DNA of 64,000 bases from Nonomuraea roseoviolacea subsp. carminata (GCF_024172185.1 NZ_JAMZEC010000001.1:9399001-9463000), one strand, 5' to 3'. Numbered from the stretch's first letter, positions 53,402 through 61,463 are shown. Notes: a model not told the origin generated them from the sequence alone. Translations and numbers: made by a program.

Positions 53402-53523
53402 AAGGCCCCTTGGTTGGCGGGCTGCTTGTCCCCAGAGAAGCACGTGATCCGCTAGGTGTCACTCGATGCCGCCATCTGACGAATGGACAAGAGTGCAGTT
53501 TTCTGATGGGGCGGTGCAGGGCT

Positions 53524-54165
53524 TCATGGCCGTTGCGCGGCCCAGGGCGCATCACCTTGCGTCACGGCCGGCTGCACGTCATGTAGCCGCACCACCAGCT
53601 CCCGTGCCACGCAATGGGTGATGTCATAGTCGGTGAATGGCACCAGCGCGTTGCGCTCGAACGGCACCACGGGCGGCAGGTAGGGCAGGAACACGTCCCC
53701 GCGCACGGCGTACGGGTAGTACGCCCCCACCGTGAAGACGGCCGCGTTCTGACGCAGATGCGAACACTGTGAGATCGCCGCCGGTATGCAGGCCCGGCAC
53801 GTCGGCGGGGCGTTGGTGAAGCCGTCCCCCGCCTCCTCTCCGCTTGATGAAAGGAGCCACCAGATCCGGCTCGTCTCCTGATCCACGGCCGATCCAGCAC
53901 ACACCTGACACAGCCGCTTGTCCATGCACCGCCACTGCCGACGCGTGTTGACCGTCTTGAAGTCCGGACGCCCCGTCATCTTGTGCCCCTGCCGCAAACG
54001 CAGGACACCATGGGCGTAGTCGGACGGGCGGGAGGAGGTGTAGGCCAGCTTCTCCCCGCCGCGATGCGGCCTCCACGTCAACGCGTGCTGCTGCACCTCG
54101 CCGGACCATCCGATCACGTACGGGTAGCGAAAGCCTGTCTCACTCACCCTCGTGACCAGGCTCAT
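53524..54165 (-). CDS. unknown actinobacterial protein with paired cysteines
   Basis: 213 residues. RRQWRCMDKRLCQVCAG (C-x5-C-x2-C) and PPTCRACIPAAISQCSHL (C-x2-C...C-x-H) suggest a zinc-binding pair. Similar proteins of unknown role are common in actinomycetes, often on accessory DNA. Start overlaps the upstream gene by 4 bases (ATGA), so they are translated together. I do not know its function. Confidence 0.65.
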   Translation of the reverse strand: MSLVTRVSETGFRYPYVIGWSGEVQQHALTWRPHRGGEKLAYTSSRPSDYAHGVLRLRQGHKMTGRPDFKTVNTRRQWRCMDKRLCQVCAGSAVDQETSRIWWLLSSSGEEAGDGFTNAPPTCRACIPAAISQCSHLRQNAAVFTVGAYYPYAVRGDVFLPYLPPVVPFERNALVPFTDYDITHCVARELVVRLHDVQPAVTQGDAPWAAQRP

Positions 54166-54794
54166 GACTGGCTCCGCCTGTAACCGGGGAGCAGCGAAGC
54201 CACCCGTTCGGGACAGTCGCCCGGGATCACCTCAACCTTGTCCAGGCGCGGTTCGTTGTCCTCGCCCCACTGCGCCAGCTCCACCAAGTAGCTACCGGAC
54301 CGGGGACCGATGCTGATCGTGGCGACCCGCCAGCCGCCATCCGCATAGACGACGAGGTGCGGCGGCTTACCTCTGAGCGGCTCATCGTCAGCGAGGCCGC
54401 CCGTGTGGAGCTGAGGCGTCAACTCTGAGCGCAGTAGCGGGACGACCCTGCACAGCGCGATCGTCGCCGCGCTCACCGGTTCGAGGACCGCCGTGTTCGG
54501 CCGCTTCTCCAGCAACCCAACCGACTCCGCCAGGTCGAGAAAGCTTTCGATCCCCAGACCACCCTCGACCTCGGTGATCCCGCTCTGAAGCATCCATGCT
54601 CGGTACTCGTCACGGGTCCACGACTCAGGCGCCGGCCGCTGCGGTGCGGCGTCAGGGCCGATCTCGTCCAGTTCCTCCGGCGCCAGGTCACCGACGAACA
54701 CCTTGGGCGCGGCTGCGGTCCTCACGCACGGGAAGCTGGGGGATGTCTGTCCGGGAGGCATGCATTCGACGGTAGGAGCCGTCGCTTGATGCAT
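54162..54794 (-). CDS. unknown protein coupled to the cysteine protein
   Basis: 210 residues from the first ATG, or 199 from an internal ATG at 54761; no ribosome binding site decides. Acidic, with WTRDEYRAWMLQSGITEVEG and an immunity-protein-like C-terminal half (PHLVVYADGGWRVATISIGP then YLVELAQWGEDNE). No family recognised. It lies 27 bases after the Scr1-type regulator gene and may belong to the same operon. Confidence 0.6.
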   Translation of the reverse strand: MHQATAPTVECMPPGQTSPSFPCVRTAAAPKVFVGDLAPEELDEIGPDAAPQRPAPESWTRDEYRAWMLQSGITEVEGGLGIESFLDLAESVGLLEKRPNTAVLEPVSAATIALCRVVPLLRSELTPQLHTGGLADDEPLRGKPPHLVVYADGGWRVATISIGPRSGSYLVELAQWGEDNEPRLDKVEVIPGDCPERVASLLPGYRRSQS

Positions 54795-54821
54795 CCAAGG
54801 AGTTTGCCGCTGTTTGCCGCG

Positions 54822-55658
54822 CTAACTCTGCCTGGTCTTCGCCTTGCTGATGAGCGCCTTGGCCTTCGTGCCGTACACAGCCGATGCCGCCAACTGATCA
54901 AAGGCACGCTCGTACAGCGCTACCTCGTGAGATTGGTTCAGAGCGAGGCTGGCGGCGAGGGTCTCGATCTGGACCACCCGGCGATCCAGAATCCAGAAGC
55001 CCGTCAGCGGCAGAGCCTTGTGCGGCGCGGTGGTGGGGATGATCCCCAACCTGACCGTGGGCAGATCCATGTCACGGAGGAGTTGGTCAAGTTGGCCCCG
55101 TAGCACATCAAAGGGCACCACTCCCGCCCTGAGGGCCACTTCGCAGATCACCGCATGAAAGCGATGGTTCTTACGGAAGAGGATGTGACGCCGCTCCATG
55201 CGAGCCTGGACGCCTTGGGCAACGTCATTGGGCACGCGAAGCAGCTCGACGACGCTTGTCATCACAGACGCCGCGTACTCGGGAGTCTGGAACAGACCTG
55301 GGACATAGAACGTCTCGAACATACGAAACAAACTCGTCTCGGCCTCCATCGTCAGCCGATCCCGCTGCCGCTTACGCGTTCCGACGCCGAGTTGCCTCCG
55401 CCATTCCATGTACATGGTCTCGATGGAGCGGAGAGTGGCCACCAAGTCGGCTAGCTGATCTTCGGCATGGCAGTGCTGGCACCACACCCGTAGGTCGTCC
55501 TCGGACGCGTTGCGCTTGCCGTACTCGATTCTGGAGACCTTGGAAGAGTGCCAGCCTGCCAGCATCGCCAACTCGACACCGGACAACCCCGCGTCCTTTC
55601 GGATGTCCCTCAGACGCACGCCAAGTGCCTCGCGTGCCTTCTGCGCTGGCGTAGACAC
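54822..55658 (-). CDS. Scr1-family helix-turn-helix regulator (DUF5753)
   Basis: 278 residues. XRE-type helix-turn-helix at about 10-65 (GVRLRDIRKDAGLSGVELAM, then WHSSKVSRIEYGKR), followed by the DUF5753 domain (about 95-270: FVPGLFQTPEYA; GQLDQLLRDMDLPTVRLGII; VALYERAFDQL). Such proteins are paired with DUF6879, DUF397 or similar partners and are labelled antitoxin-like regulators in actinomycetes. The GTG at 55658 follows the DUF6879 stop by 8 bases. It may repress its own operon or the element's lysogenic control. Confidence 0.88.
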   Translation of the reverse strand: MSTPAQKAREALGVRLRDIRKDAGLSGVELAMLAGWHSSKVSRIEYGKRNASEDDLRVWCQHCHAEDQLADLVATLRSIETMYMEWRRQLGVGTRKRQRDRLTMEAETSLFRMFETFYVPGLFQTPEYAASVMTSVVELLRVPNDVAQGVQARMERRHILFRKNHRFHAVICEVALRAGVVPFDVLRGQLDQLLRDMDLPTVRLGIIPTTAPHKALPLTGFWILDRRVVQIETLAASLALNQSHEVALYERAFDQLAASAVYGTKAKALISKAKTRQS

Positions 55659-55666
55659 CGGAGCGA

Positions 55667-56185
55667 TTACGCGACGTACTGAGCGTAGGGAATGGCCCTC
55701 GCCCACACCTGGTCTCGCACCGCGCGGCATTGCTGAAGCAGCCCGGGATCAGCGATCTGTGCGAAGCCCCCCGAGGAGCCGTCCGGCATGAACAAGCTGA
55801 GGACCAAGGTGTCCTCGTCAAGCAGCCAGTAGTCCTCTCCGGGCAGGTGGATGTCGGCCGCCTGATGCCGGGGCAGATAGCGGATGTCCTCTCCTGCCTC
55901 GATGTTCTGCGGGTCGATGGTCATGGCCCATTTGATGTAGTCACTCAAGGGCTCGGTCACGATCCGGGCCCGCTGGATGGCTGTGCCTCGGCGGGTGGAC
56001 CTCCGGGCGAAGGACAGCCAGGACTGGTGCCACTGGTAGTCGTCCGGCTCGCCCAGAAGCCACCTGCGAAATGGTCCCTCTTCGTCCTCGACGCCGTAGG
56101 AGTCCCTCAGCTCCAGATGGAAGGCCCGCCGACGCCTGAGCCACAGCGCCCGGAAGTCGTCACGGGTTAGGCGCCGCGTCTCCAT
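55667..56185 (-). CDS. DUF6879 family protein
   Basis: 172 residues. LTRDDFRALWLRRRRAFHLEL, RDSYGVEDEEGPFRRWL and DIRYLPRHQA then LPGEDYWLLDEDTLVLSLF are the family's marks. It is the usual partner of Scr1/DUF5753 regulators. Biochemical role unknown. It overlaps the 76-residue gene upstream by 26 bases and is followed by the regulator. Confidence 0.85.
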   Translation of the reverse strand: METRRLTRDDFRALWLRRRRAFHLELRDSYGVEDEEGPFRRWLLGEPDDYQWHQSWLSFARRSTRRGTAIQRARIVTEPLSDYIKWAMTIDPQNIEAGEDIRYLPRHQAADIHLPGEDYWLLDEDTLVLSLFMPDGSSGGFAQIADPGLLQQCRAVRDQVWARAIPYAQYVA

Positions 56186-56390
56186 GTTCGAGCCACTCCT
56201 TGGGTAGATGCCGCATCAGTTCCCTGGGAACCTCCAAGAACGTCTCGTGGTCCGGTACGTCCTTGAGCGTTTCGAGAGCCTCGCGATCCGTGATCTTCCA
56301 TCCTTGCACCACTATGGTGCCTCGGTCGGTGGCGTACAGGGTTGGGGACTGATCTCCCGTGGTCTCCTTGCCGAGGAACGTCAGTTTCAT
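56160..56390 (-). CDS. 76-residue protein leading the DUF6879-Scr1 operon
   Basis: Compact beta-rich protein (KLTFLGKETTGDQSPTLYAT, GTIVVQGWKITDREALETL). GGAGG lies 8 bases before the ATG. Similar short proteins are, to my knowledge, often found directly upstream of DUF6879 genes in actinomycetes; no function is assigned. The three genes are tightly packed and overlap, so it is likely a fixed three-part module. Confidence 0.72.
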   Translation of the reverse strand: MKLTFLGKETTGDQSPTLYATDRGTIVVQGWKITDREALETLKDVPDHETFLEVPRELMRHLPKEWLEHGDAAPNP

Positions 56391-56683
56391 GATCCTTACC
56401 TCCGCTGGGACTTTGCCGCCATTTGCTCGACTTCGTGATCGTCAGCCCAGGTCGAGGATGCGTCAACCCCTACCGGCAAAAGCGGTCTTGCTCGGCCGCG
56501 AAGCCTGCCATGGGAGTCTCTGCTGGCGCGGTCAAAGCCAGTGCTGCGGACATCCCTAACATCGCCTGGAACAGCAAGAAGCCCCAGCTCCCGGCATGCG
56601 CCACGAGCTGGGGCTTCCCTTCGGTTGCCGCTACGATCTCGGCCCTGATCGCCCGTCTGTGCGATCAGCGGGAGGTCTCTGCA
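56391..56683. other. short spacer with the operon promoter region
   Basis: 293 bases before the 76-residue gene. No gene seen. It contains the terminator at 56578 and, on its left side, the ribosome binding site and presumably the promoter of the Scr1 operon; no clear -35/-10 pair stands out. Confidence 0.5.
56578..56617 (-). terminator. terminator after the 161-residue gene
   Basis: GAAGCCCCAGCTC (56578-56590) and GAGCTGGGGCTTC (56605-56617) are perfect 13-base arms around 14 bases. On the minus strand it is followed by TTGCTGTT. It would end read-through from the host nuclease and the 161-residue gene. Confidence 0.85.
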
Positions 56684-57169
56684 TCACTTCTCGGCAATGG
56701 TCTTCGCGAACTCCACGGCCAGCGAGAAAGCGTTTCGGTCGGCGGCCGGTGCATCTTCCCAGACGGGCCCGTCAACGGGTGCGTCTTGTGCCACGGACAG
56801 CACCAGCCGGGCGATCTGCTGGATAGCTTCGTCCGACGCTTCGTGAATCTGCAAGGCGTCCGCTACATCGCATACGCCGTCGAAAGAGAGGTCCGGCCGC
56901 ACGCTGGCGGCCCGGAGCCCTCTGCGGAGCAGGGCCACGTCCGGCGTGGCGGGGTCGAGGGATAGACGGGCGATCACGTCCGGAGGAAGGTCCAGGACTC
57001 TCGCGGCGTGGTCTATGTCGCCGTCCACACACTCTTTCGCTGCGGCCATCAACTCGTCCCCCAACTGATCCACGACGGCGCGCATGGCCCGGTAGATCTG
57101 GGAAACTGACCGCAGCCGCTCCGCAGGAGGGAGGGACACGAGGTCCCGAGTGAAGGACTCGATGTCCAC
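56684..57169 (-). CDS. 161-residue unknown protein directly behind the host nuclease
   Basis: Helical, acidic protein (DIESFTRDLVSLPPAERLRS; YRAMRAVVDQLGDELMAAA) with a C-terminal part resembling nothing I can name. Its ATG is 2 bases from the nuclease stop, so the element gene is placed to be transcribed from the host nuclease promoter. Ends before a strong terminator. This arrangement exists only because of the insertion. Confidence 0.65.
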   Translation of the reverse strand: MDIESFTRDLVSLPPAERLRSVSQIYRAMRAVVDQLGDELMAAAKECVDGDIDHAARVLDLPPDVIARLSLDPATPDVALLRRGLRAASVRPDLSFDGVCDVADALQIHEASDEAIQQIARLVLSVAQDAPVDGPVWEDAPAADRNAFSLAVEFAKTIAEK

Positions 57170-57171
57170 GG

Positions 57172-58911
57172 CTAGGACTTCCCTCCCGGCAGAGTCAGGC
57201 CGATGATCACCGGATCGTGGTCCGACGACCTGTAGGCGTTGGGTTCGTACAGGTCAGGGCGGGTGCCTTGACCTATCGCACTTAGGAACCTAGCCTCGTC
57301 GGCGTTGATGTGCCAGATCGTGGTGCTGGTGACCCGCTTGAGGAGCTGCTGGCCGGCGAGGGCGTGGTCGAGCTCGCCGGACATCCCGTCGAACAGGTAG
57401 CTGTAGCGCAGCGGCGCCGGCACGAACCGCTTGGTGAGGCTGGTCAGGCCGCCCGCCTCCAGCGTGTCGATCGGGTCCTCCTCGCCGTAGGCGTTGAGGT
57501 CGCCGAGGACGAGCGGGTTGGGCAGGTCCTCGACGAGCCCGAGCAGGGCCTGCGCCTGCTTGACGCGGGTGGCGTTCCAGCAGCCCTGCCCGTCGCCCTG
57601 GTCGGCGTCGGGCCCGCCGCCGGCGGGGCAGCTGCCCTTGGACTTGAGGTGGTTGACGACCATGGTGAACGGCTGGCCGCCGCCCGTGCGGCGGAAGGTC
57701 TGGATGAGCGGCGGCCGGCTGAACACCGGGTCCTGCGAGGCGCGCGGCTCGCCGACGGGCTCCAGCTTGGCGGGCTTGTAGATCAGGGCGACCTGGATGG
57801 CGTCGGTGCCGGGGTACGGGTGGGTCAGCGCCGCGTACGTGCCGGCGCCGACCTCGGCGTTGACGGCGTCCACGAGCGTCTGGAGGGCGGTCTGGCCGTT
57901 GTTCTCGACCTCCATGAGGGCGACGGCGTCGGCGTCGATGCCCTTGAGGGCCGCCACCAGCTTGGCGAGCTGGCGCCGCTGCTCCTCGGCGTTGCTCGCG
58001 CCGCGTGAGCCGACGGTGGTGAACCAGTTGAGCGTGTTGAACGAGGCGACCTTGACGTTGCCGACCACCGGGAACGGCTTGGGCAGCCGGGGGTTGGCGT
58101 CGAGGTAGGAGACCGGCCGGGTGGGCTGGAGCCGGTAGGTGTCGAAGCCGTAGCCGAGGACGCCGGTGAGGCCGACGGCCACCTCGCCGGTGCGCACGAC
58201 GGGCGGCAGCGTGGCGGGGTTCTGCCGGGTGGAGCCGTCGTCGATCAGCAGCGTGCGGGCGCGCTGATCGGGGTCCACGCCGGGGCGGTCGGTGGGCTGG
58301 AAGAGCCGGCCGCCGGCCGAGACGGTGACCTCGCCGAAGCGGCCGAGGTTGTAGTGGTCCGTGACGGTGAGCGGCTGCGGGAACGTGAGCAGCATGTTCT
58401 CGACCCGCTCCAGCCCGTCGCCGGGCAGCGTGTACGGCCGGGCGGGCACGGTCCCGGTGCCGCAGACGTCCACGGCGGTCACCGGCGACAGCTCGGTCCA
58501 GCCGTTGTACTCGACGGCCTTGCCGGTGACGAGCACCCGGTCGCCGGGCTTGACGTCCTTGAACGTGTCGCGGGCGAAGGCGAACAGTCCCTCGGAGGTG
58601 GCCGGGTCGGCGTCGGGCTTCGGGTCCTGCAGGAAGAAGCCGCTGAGCTGGTCGGAGCGCTGGAAGTCGCCCGTGACGACGCCTTCGACGCGCACGGTCT
58701 GCCCGGCGAGCGGGGTGGCGTCGCCGCTGCCCTGGACCTGCGAGATCCGGTGGGTGGCGGGGGTGTCGCAGGAGGCGGCCGCGGCTTCCGGCACGGCGGG
58801 GGCGTCCGGCGTGGCGGGTGCGGGGGACGCCGCGACGGCGGGGACGGCCAGGACGGCGGACAGGACGGCCGCTCCGAGGGCGGCGAGAGTGGCCCGGGGT
58901 AAAACGCGCAT
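57172..58911 (-). CDS. secreted ExeM/NucH-type nuclease with element-supplied C-terminus
   Basis: 579 residues. Signal peptide ending near AASP (about 28), an OB/lamin-type N-domain (HRISQVQGSGDATPLAGQTV; VEGVVTGDF) and an endonuclease/exonuclease/phosphatase core (VKVASFNTLNWF, ALMEVENNG, VVNHLKSKG, PLVLGDLNAYGEEDP, GELDHAL, YRSSDHDPVIIG). Extracellular or wall-attached DNase. The last 42 codons (57172-57300) come from the mobile element: compared with the displaced host end at 45589, 28 of 42 residues agree and length is identical; SDHD is kept. Residues just after the junction (RFLSAIGQG) differ most because that DNA is also the attP arm. Confidence 0.92.
   Translation of the reverse strand: MRVLPRATLAALGAAVLSAVLAVPAVAASPAPATPDAPAVPEAAAASCDTPATHRISQVQGSGDATPLAGQTVRVEGVVTGDFQRSDQLSGFFLQDPKPDADPATSEGLFAFARDTFKDVKPGDRVLVTGKAVEYNGWTELSPVTAVDVCGTGTVPARPYTLPGDGLERVENMLLTFPQPLTVTDHYNLGRFGEVTVSAGGRLFQPTDRPGVDPDQRARTLLIDDGSTRQNPATLPPVVRTGEVAVGLTGVLGYGFDTYRLQPTRPVSYLDANPRLPKPFPVVGNVKVASFNTLNWFTTVGSRGASNAEEQRRQLAKLVAALKGIDADAVALMEVENNGQTALQTLVDAVNAEVGAGTYAALTHPYPGTDAIQVALIYKPAKLEPVGEPRASQDPVFSRPPLIQTFRRTGGGQPFTMVVNHLKSKGSCPAGGGPDADQGDGQGCWNATRVKQAQALLGLVEDLPNPLVLGDLNAYGEEDPIDTLEAGGLTSLTKRFVPAPLRYSYLFDGMSGELDHALAGQQLLKRVTSTTIWHINADEARFLSAIGQGTRPDLYEPNAYRSSDHDPVIIGLTLPGGKS
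57270..57325. other. attR of the integrated element
   Basis: Element arm GACCTATCGCACTTAGGAAC, then CTAGC, core CTCGTC (57295-57300), then host DNA. The arm is the inverted counterpart of the attL arm (consensus GAYCTATCGCANTNNGGAAC), with equal spacing to the core on both sides; the symmetry centre falls between T and C of CTCGTC. Confidence 0.85.
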
Positions 58912-58983
58912 GACCCGCACTTTAGAGGGACAGCGCTTGCATATTTCGACATAAATGTGGAGAGAGGATGAAATTAGTAAATC

Positions 58984-59010
58984 TTGACACGTGGGCGGCC
59001 GGGGTATGAC
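58984..59010 (+). promoter_or_regulatory. promoter of the pentapeptide-like gene
   Basis: TTGACA (58984-58989) and TATGAC (59005-59010) with a short 15-base spacer; the ATG follows 6 bases later, consistent with a leaderless message. Confidence 0.5.
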
Positions 59011-59016
59011 GACTCC

Positions 59017-60426
59017 ATGGACTGGGTCACCTGCGCGCACTCTGCTGCCTGCACGGGCATCGCACGCCGGCCGTACAACCTCTGCCTGGCGCATCTGCCC
59101 CCCGACCAGCTCGCCGCCGCGATCGGCGAGATGGCCCCCGGCCGCCTGCTCGACCTGCGCGGGACGGTCGTCGGCGGCGACCTGCTCTCCCGCCTGATCG
59201 AGGCCACCGGCGCCCGGCTGGGCCGGGCCCGCCTCGACCGGGTGCGGTTCACCGGTGACGTGCGCCTGTCCGGCGTCACCTTCGCCGGGGACGTGTCGCT
59301 CGACGGCGCCGTCTTCGAGCGACTCGCGTCGTTCTTCGGCGCCCGCTTCGAGGGCAACCTCTCCCTCGCCGACGCCCGCTTCTCCCGGGAGCTGTCGATG
59401 CACGGCGTGACCGTGCGCGGCCACGTGTCGCTGGACCGGGCCGTCATGGCGCGCGACGCGCTGTTCAGCCAGGCGTCGTTCGGGCGCGGCCTGTCGTGCG
59501 AGCGGGCCAGGTTCGACGGGTACGCCACCTTCGACGGGGCGCGGCTCGGCGACGGCGCGACGTTCCGGGGCGCCCGCTTCGGGCGGACGCTGTCGTTCCG
59601 CAAGGTCGTCGGCGCCGCCGGGTTCGACGCCGCGCACTTCGCCGCCAACGCCTACCTGTCGGCCACCGGCCGCCTGTCGGCCGCGCGCGCCCGCTCCGAC
59701 GCCTCGCTCGACGTGTCGGTCACCGGCTGCGGGGTGGACCTGCGGCGTCTGGACGTCGCCGGGGCGACCACGCTGCGGCTGACCGGCTCCCACGCCGACC
59801 TGGAGGGCGCGGTGCTGCGCGGCCCGGCGACGGTGACCGGGCGCGGCGGCGCGGCGCTCACCTCCCTGCGGCACGTGGACGCCCGCAGCCTCGCGCTGTA
59901 CGGGCTGGATCTGTCGGCCTGCCGCTTCGCCGGGCTGGCGCACCCGGCGGGGGTGCGGCTGAAGGACTGCCGGTTCGCGCTCACCGGGCGCGGCGTGCGG
60001 GTGAGCATGCGGCGGCCGATGCTGCGCTGGTTCTCGCGGCGCAGCCTCCTCGCCGACGAACGGGCCTTACGCGGCGGCCCCGGCCTGGAGGAGTCCGGCC
60101 CCTCGCTGCCGCCCGGTGAGCCGCGCGACGCCGCCGACCTGCGGGCCGGCTGGCTCGCCACCCTGTACGCGGAGCTCGGCCGGCGCGTCGACGACCGCGG
60201 CCTGTCCCTGGACTTCGCCTTCGCCGCCACGGAGATGCGCCGCCTGGCGGGCCACCGCTGGTGGGGCTCCGCCTCCTGGCCGCTGGTCACGGCCGGCGTC
60301 CGCGTGGGGCGGGCGGCCGGGTGGCTCGTGCTGATGACGGCCATCGCCGCGGGCGCCATGCTGCTGTCCACGGCCCAGCACGCCGCCCACGGCGCGCCGC
60401 ACCAGCCCCCGGCCGTCCACCACTGA
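59017..60426 (+). CDS. pentapeptide-repeat-like membrane protein
   Basis: 469 residues. Starts with a short Cys motif (CAHSAACTGIARRPYNLCL), then repeated A-x-L/F-x-x and F-x-G-D-V-type units (RLDRVRFTGDVRLSGVTFAG; DARFSRELSMHGVTVRG; RFDGYATFDGARLGDGATF) that should build a right-handed quadrilateral helix, and ends with one membrane helix near 435-460. The ATG at 59017 is preferred to one 33 bases upstream, since the promoter lies between. Function unknown; some pentapeptide proteins mimic DNA and protect gyrase, but nothing here shows that. Confidence 0.72.
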   Translation: MDWVTCAHSAACTGIARRPYNLCLAHLPPDQLAAAIGEMAPGRLLDLRGTVVGGDLLSRLIEATGARLGRARLDRVRFTGDVRLSGVTFAGDVSLDGAVFERLASFFGARFEGNLSLADARFSRELSMHGVTVRGHVSLDRAVMARDALFSQASFGRGLSCERARFDGYATFDGARLGDGATFRGARFGRTLSFRKVVGAAGFDAAHFAANAYLSATGRLSAARARSDASLDVSVTGCGVDLRRLDVAGATTLRLTGSHADLEGAVLRGPATVTGRGGAALTSLRHVDARSLALYGLDLSACRFAGLAHPAGVRLKDCRFALTGRGVRVSMRRPMLRWFSRRSLLADERALRGGPGLEESGPSLPPGEPRDAADLRAGWLATLYAELGRRVDDRGLSLDFAFAATEMRRLAGHRWWGSASWPLVTAGVRVGRAAGWLVLMTAIAAGAMLLSTAQHAAHGAPHQPPAVHH

Positions 60427-60560
60427 CCCGCGCCCGTCCCGTACCTGCCTGCGCCCGCGCCCGTGCCCGCCCGGACCCTTGCTCCCGGCGGGCGCGGGCG
60501 ACACCCTTGACGGGTCCACGTCCCGCGGGCGGGACACGTCCCCTCAGAGCTGGAGGCACG

Positions 60561-61343
60561 ATGAACCTGGAGCCGATCCCCACCGACCGGCTGACGTTCC
60601 GGTTACCGCAGAAGTTCGAGGACGTGGCGGACGAGCGCCGTCACCGCCAGGAGCGGCTGGTGGCCGCGCTGCGCCTGTTCGGCCGGTTCGGCTTCGAGGA
60701 GGGCGTGGCCGGGCACATCACCGCCCGCGACCCCGAGCACCCCGACCACTTCTGGGTCAACCCGTTCGGCATGAGCTTCAAGCACATCAGGGTGAGCGAC
60801 CTCATCCTGGTCAACCACGAGGGCCAGGTGGTCCACGGCTCCTACCACGTCAACCAGGCCGCGTTCGCCATCCACTCGATGGTGCACCAGGCCCGGCCCG
60901 AGGTGGTCGCCGCCGCCCACTCCCACTCGGTCCACGGCAAGGCGCTGTCCTCGCTGGGCGTCAGGCTGGAGCCGCTGACCCAGGACGCCTGCGCCTTCTA
61001 CGAGGACCACGGCCTGTTCGACGACTACACCGGCGTGGTGGTGGACGTCGAGGAGGGCAGGCGCATCGCCCGGGCGCTCGGGTCGTACAAGGCCGTCATC
61101 CTGCGCAACCACGGCCTGCTGACCGTGGGCGACTCGGTGGACGCCGCCGCCTGGTGGTTCATCACGATGGAGCGCTCGTGCCAGGCGCAACTGCTGGCCA
61201 AGGCCGCGGGCCCGCCCGTGCGCATCGAGCACGAGCAGGCCAAGCTCACCCACGGGCAGGTCGGCAACGACCTGGTCGGCTGGATCAACTTCCAGCCGCT
61301 GTACGACCGAATCGTCCGCTCCGATCCGGACCTGTTCGACTGA
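60561..61343 (+). CDS. class II aldolase/adducin-family protein
   Basis: 260 residues. Zinc-binding histidines in AAAHSHSVHGKAL and LRNHGLLTVG, and VAGHITARDPEHPDHFWVNP at the N-terminus, as in L-fuculose-phosphate aldolase relatives and fungal-type decarboxylating members. ATG with TGGAGG upstream. Substrate unknown; no sugar-kinase neighbour. Confidence 0.9.
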   Translation: MNLEPIPTDRLTFRLPQKFEDVADERRHRQERLVAALRLFGRFGFEEGVAGHITARDPEHPDHFWVNPFGMSFKHIRVSDLILVNHEGQVVHGSYHVNQAAFAIHSMVHQARPEVVAAAHSHSVHGKALSSLGVRLEPLTQDACAFYEDHGLFDDYTGVVVDVEEGRRIARALGSYKAVILRNHGLLTVGDSVDAAAWWFITMERSCQAQLLAKAAGPPVRIEHEQAKLTHGQVGNDLVGWINFQPLYDRIVRSDPDLFD

Positions 61344-61463
61344 GGCCGGGACGGCTTCGGCCGAGGGGCCCGGACGGCGTTGATCTTACCTGTTTGGGGA
61401 TTGTTGGGTGTTTCGCGGCTTATGTCCGCCTTACGCTGGGTGGAGATGGCCCGAGGAGGACCC

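Larger units (their letters stand above)
45712..57294. mobile_element. 11.6-kb integrated element with capsid genes (phage-satellite-like)
   Basis: Bounded by matching CTCGTC cores in the two parts of a nuclease gene. Content in order: large serine integrase, winged-helix-like protein, split HNH nuclease, small zinc-finger and 55-residue proteins, scaffold, major capsid protein, terminator, P-loop replication protein (all plus strand), then on the minus strand a lipoprotein, two unknown genes, an Scr1/DUF5753 regulator, DUF6879 protein, a 76-residue protein and a 161-residue protein. Base composition is clearly less GC-rich than the host. No portal, terminase, head protease, tail, lysis or plasmid-transfer gene is visible. 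Best described as a capsid-encoding satellite or a heavily reduced prophage. Confidence 0.85.

Noticed and set aside
45712-57294. Integrative conjugative element (AICE)
   Set aside because: No FtsK/TraB-type translocase, Spd proteins, or RepSA/Prim-Pol pair is visible; scaffold and capsid genes point to a phage origin.
45712-57300. tRNA gene as attachment site
   Set aside because: Neither end contains a tRNA; the core lies in the coding end of the nuclease gene, and the integrase is a serine type.
58479-59943. N-terminal extension of the nuclease to over 900 residues
   Set aside because: The extension is antisense to the pentapeptide-like gene; a signal peptide begins at the ATG at 58911.
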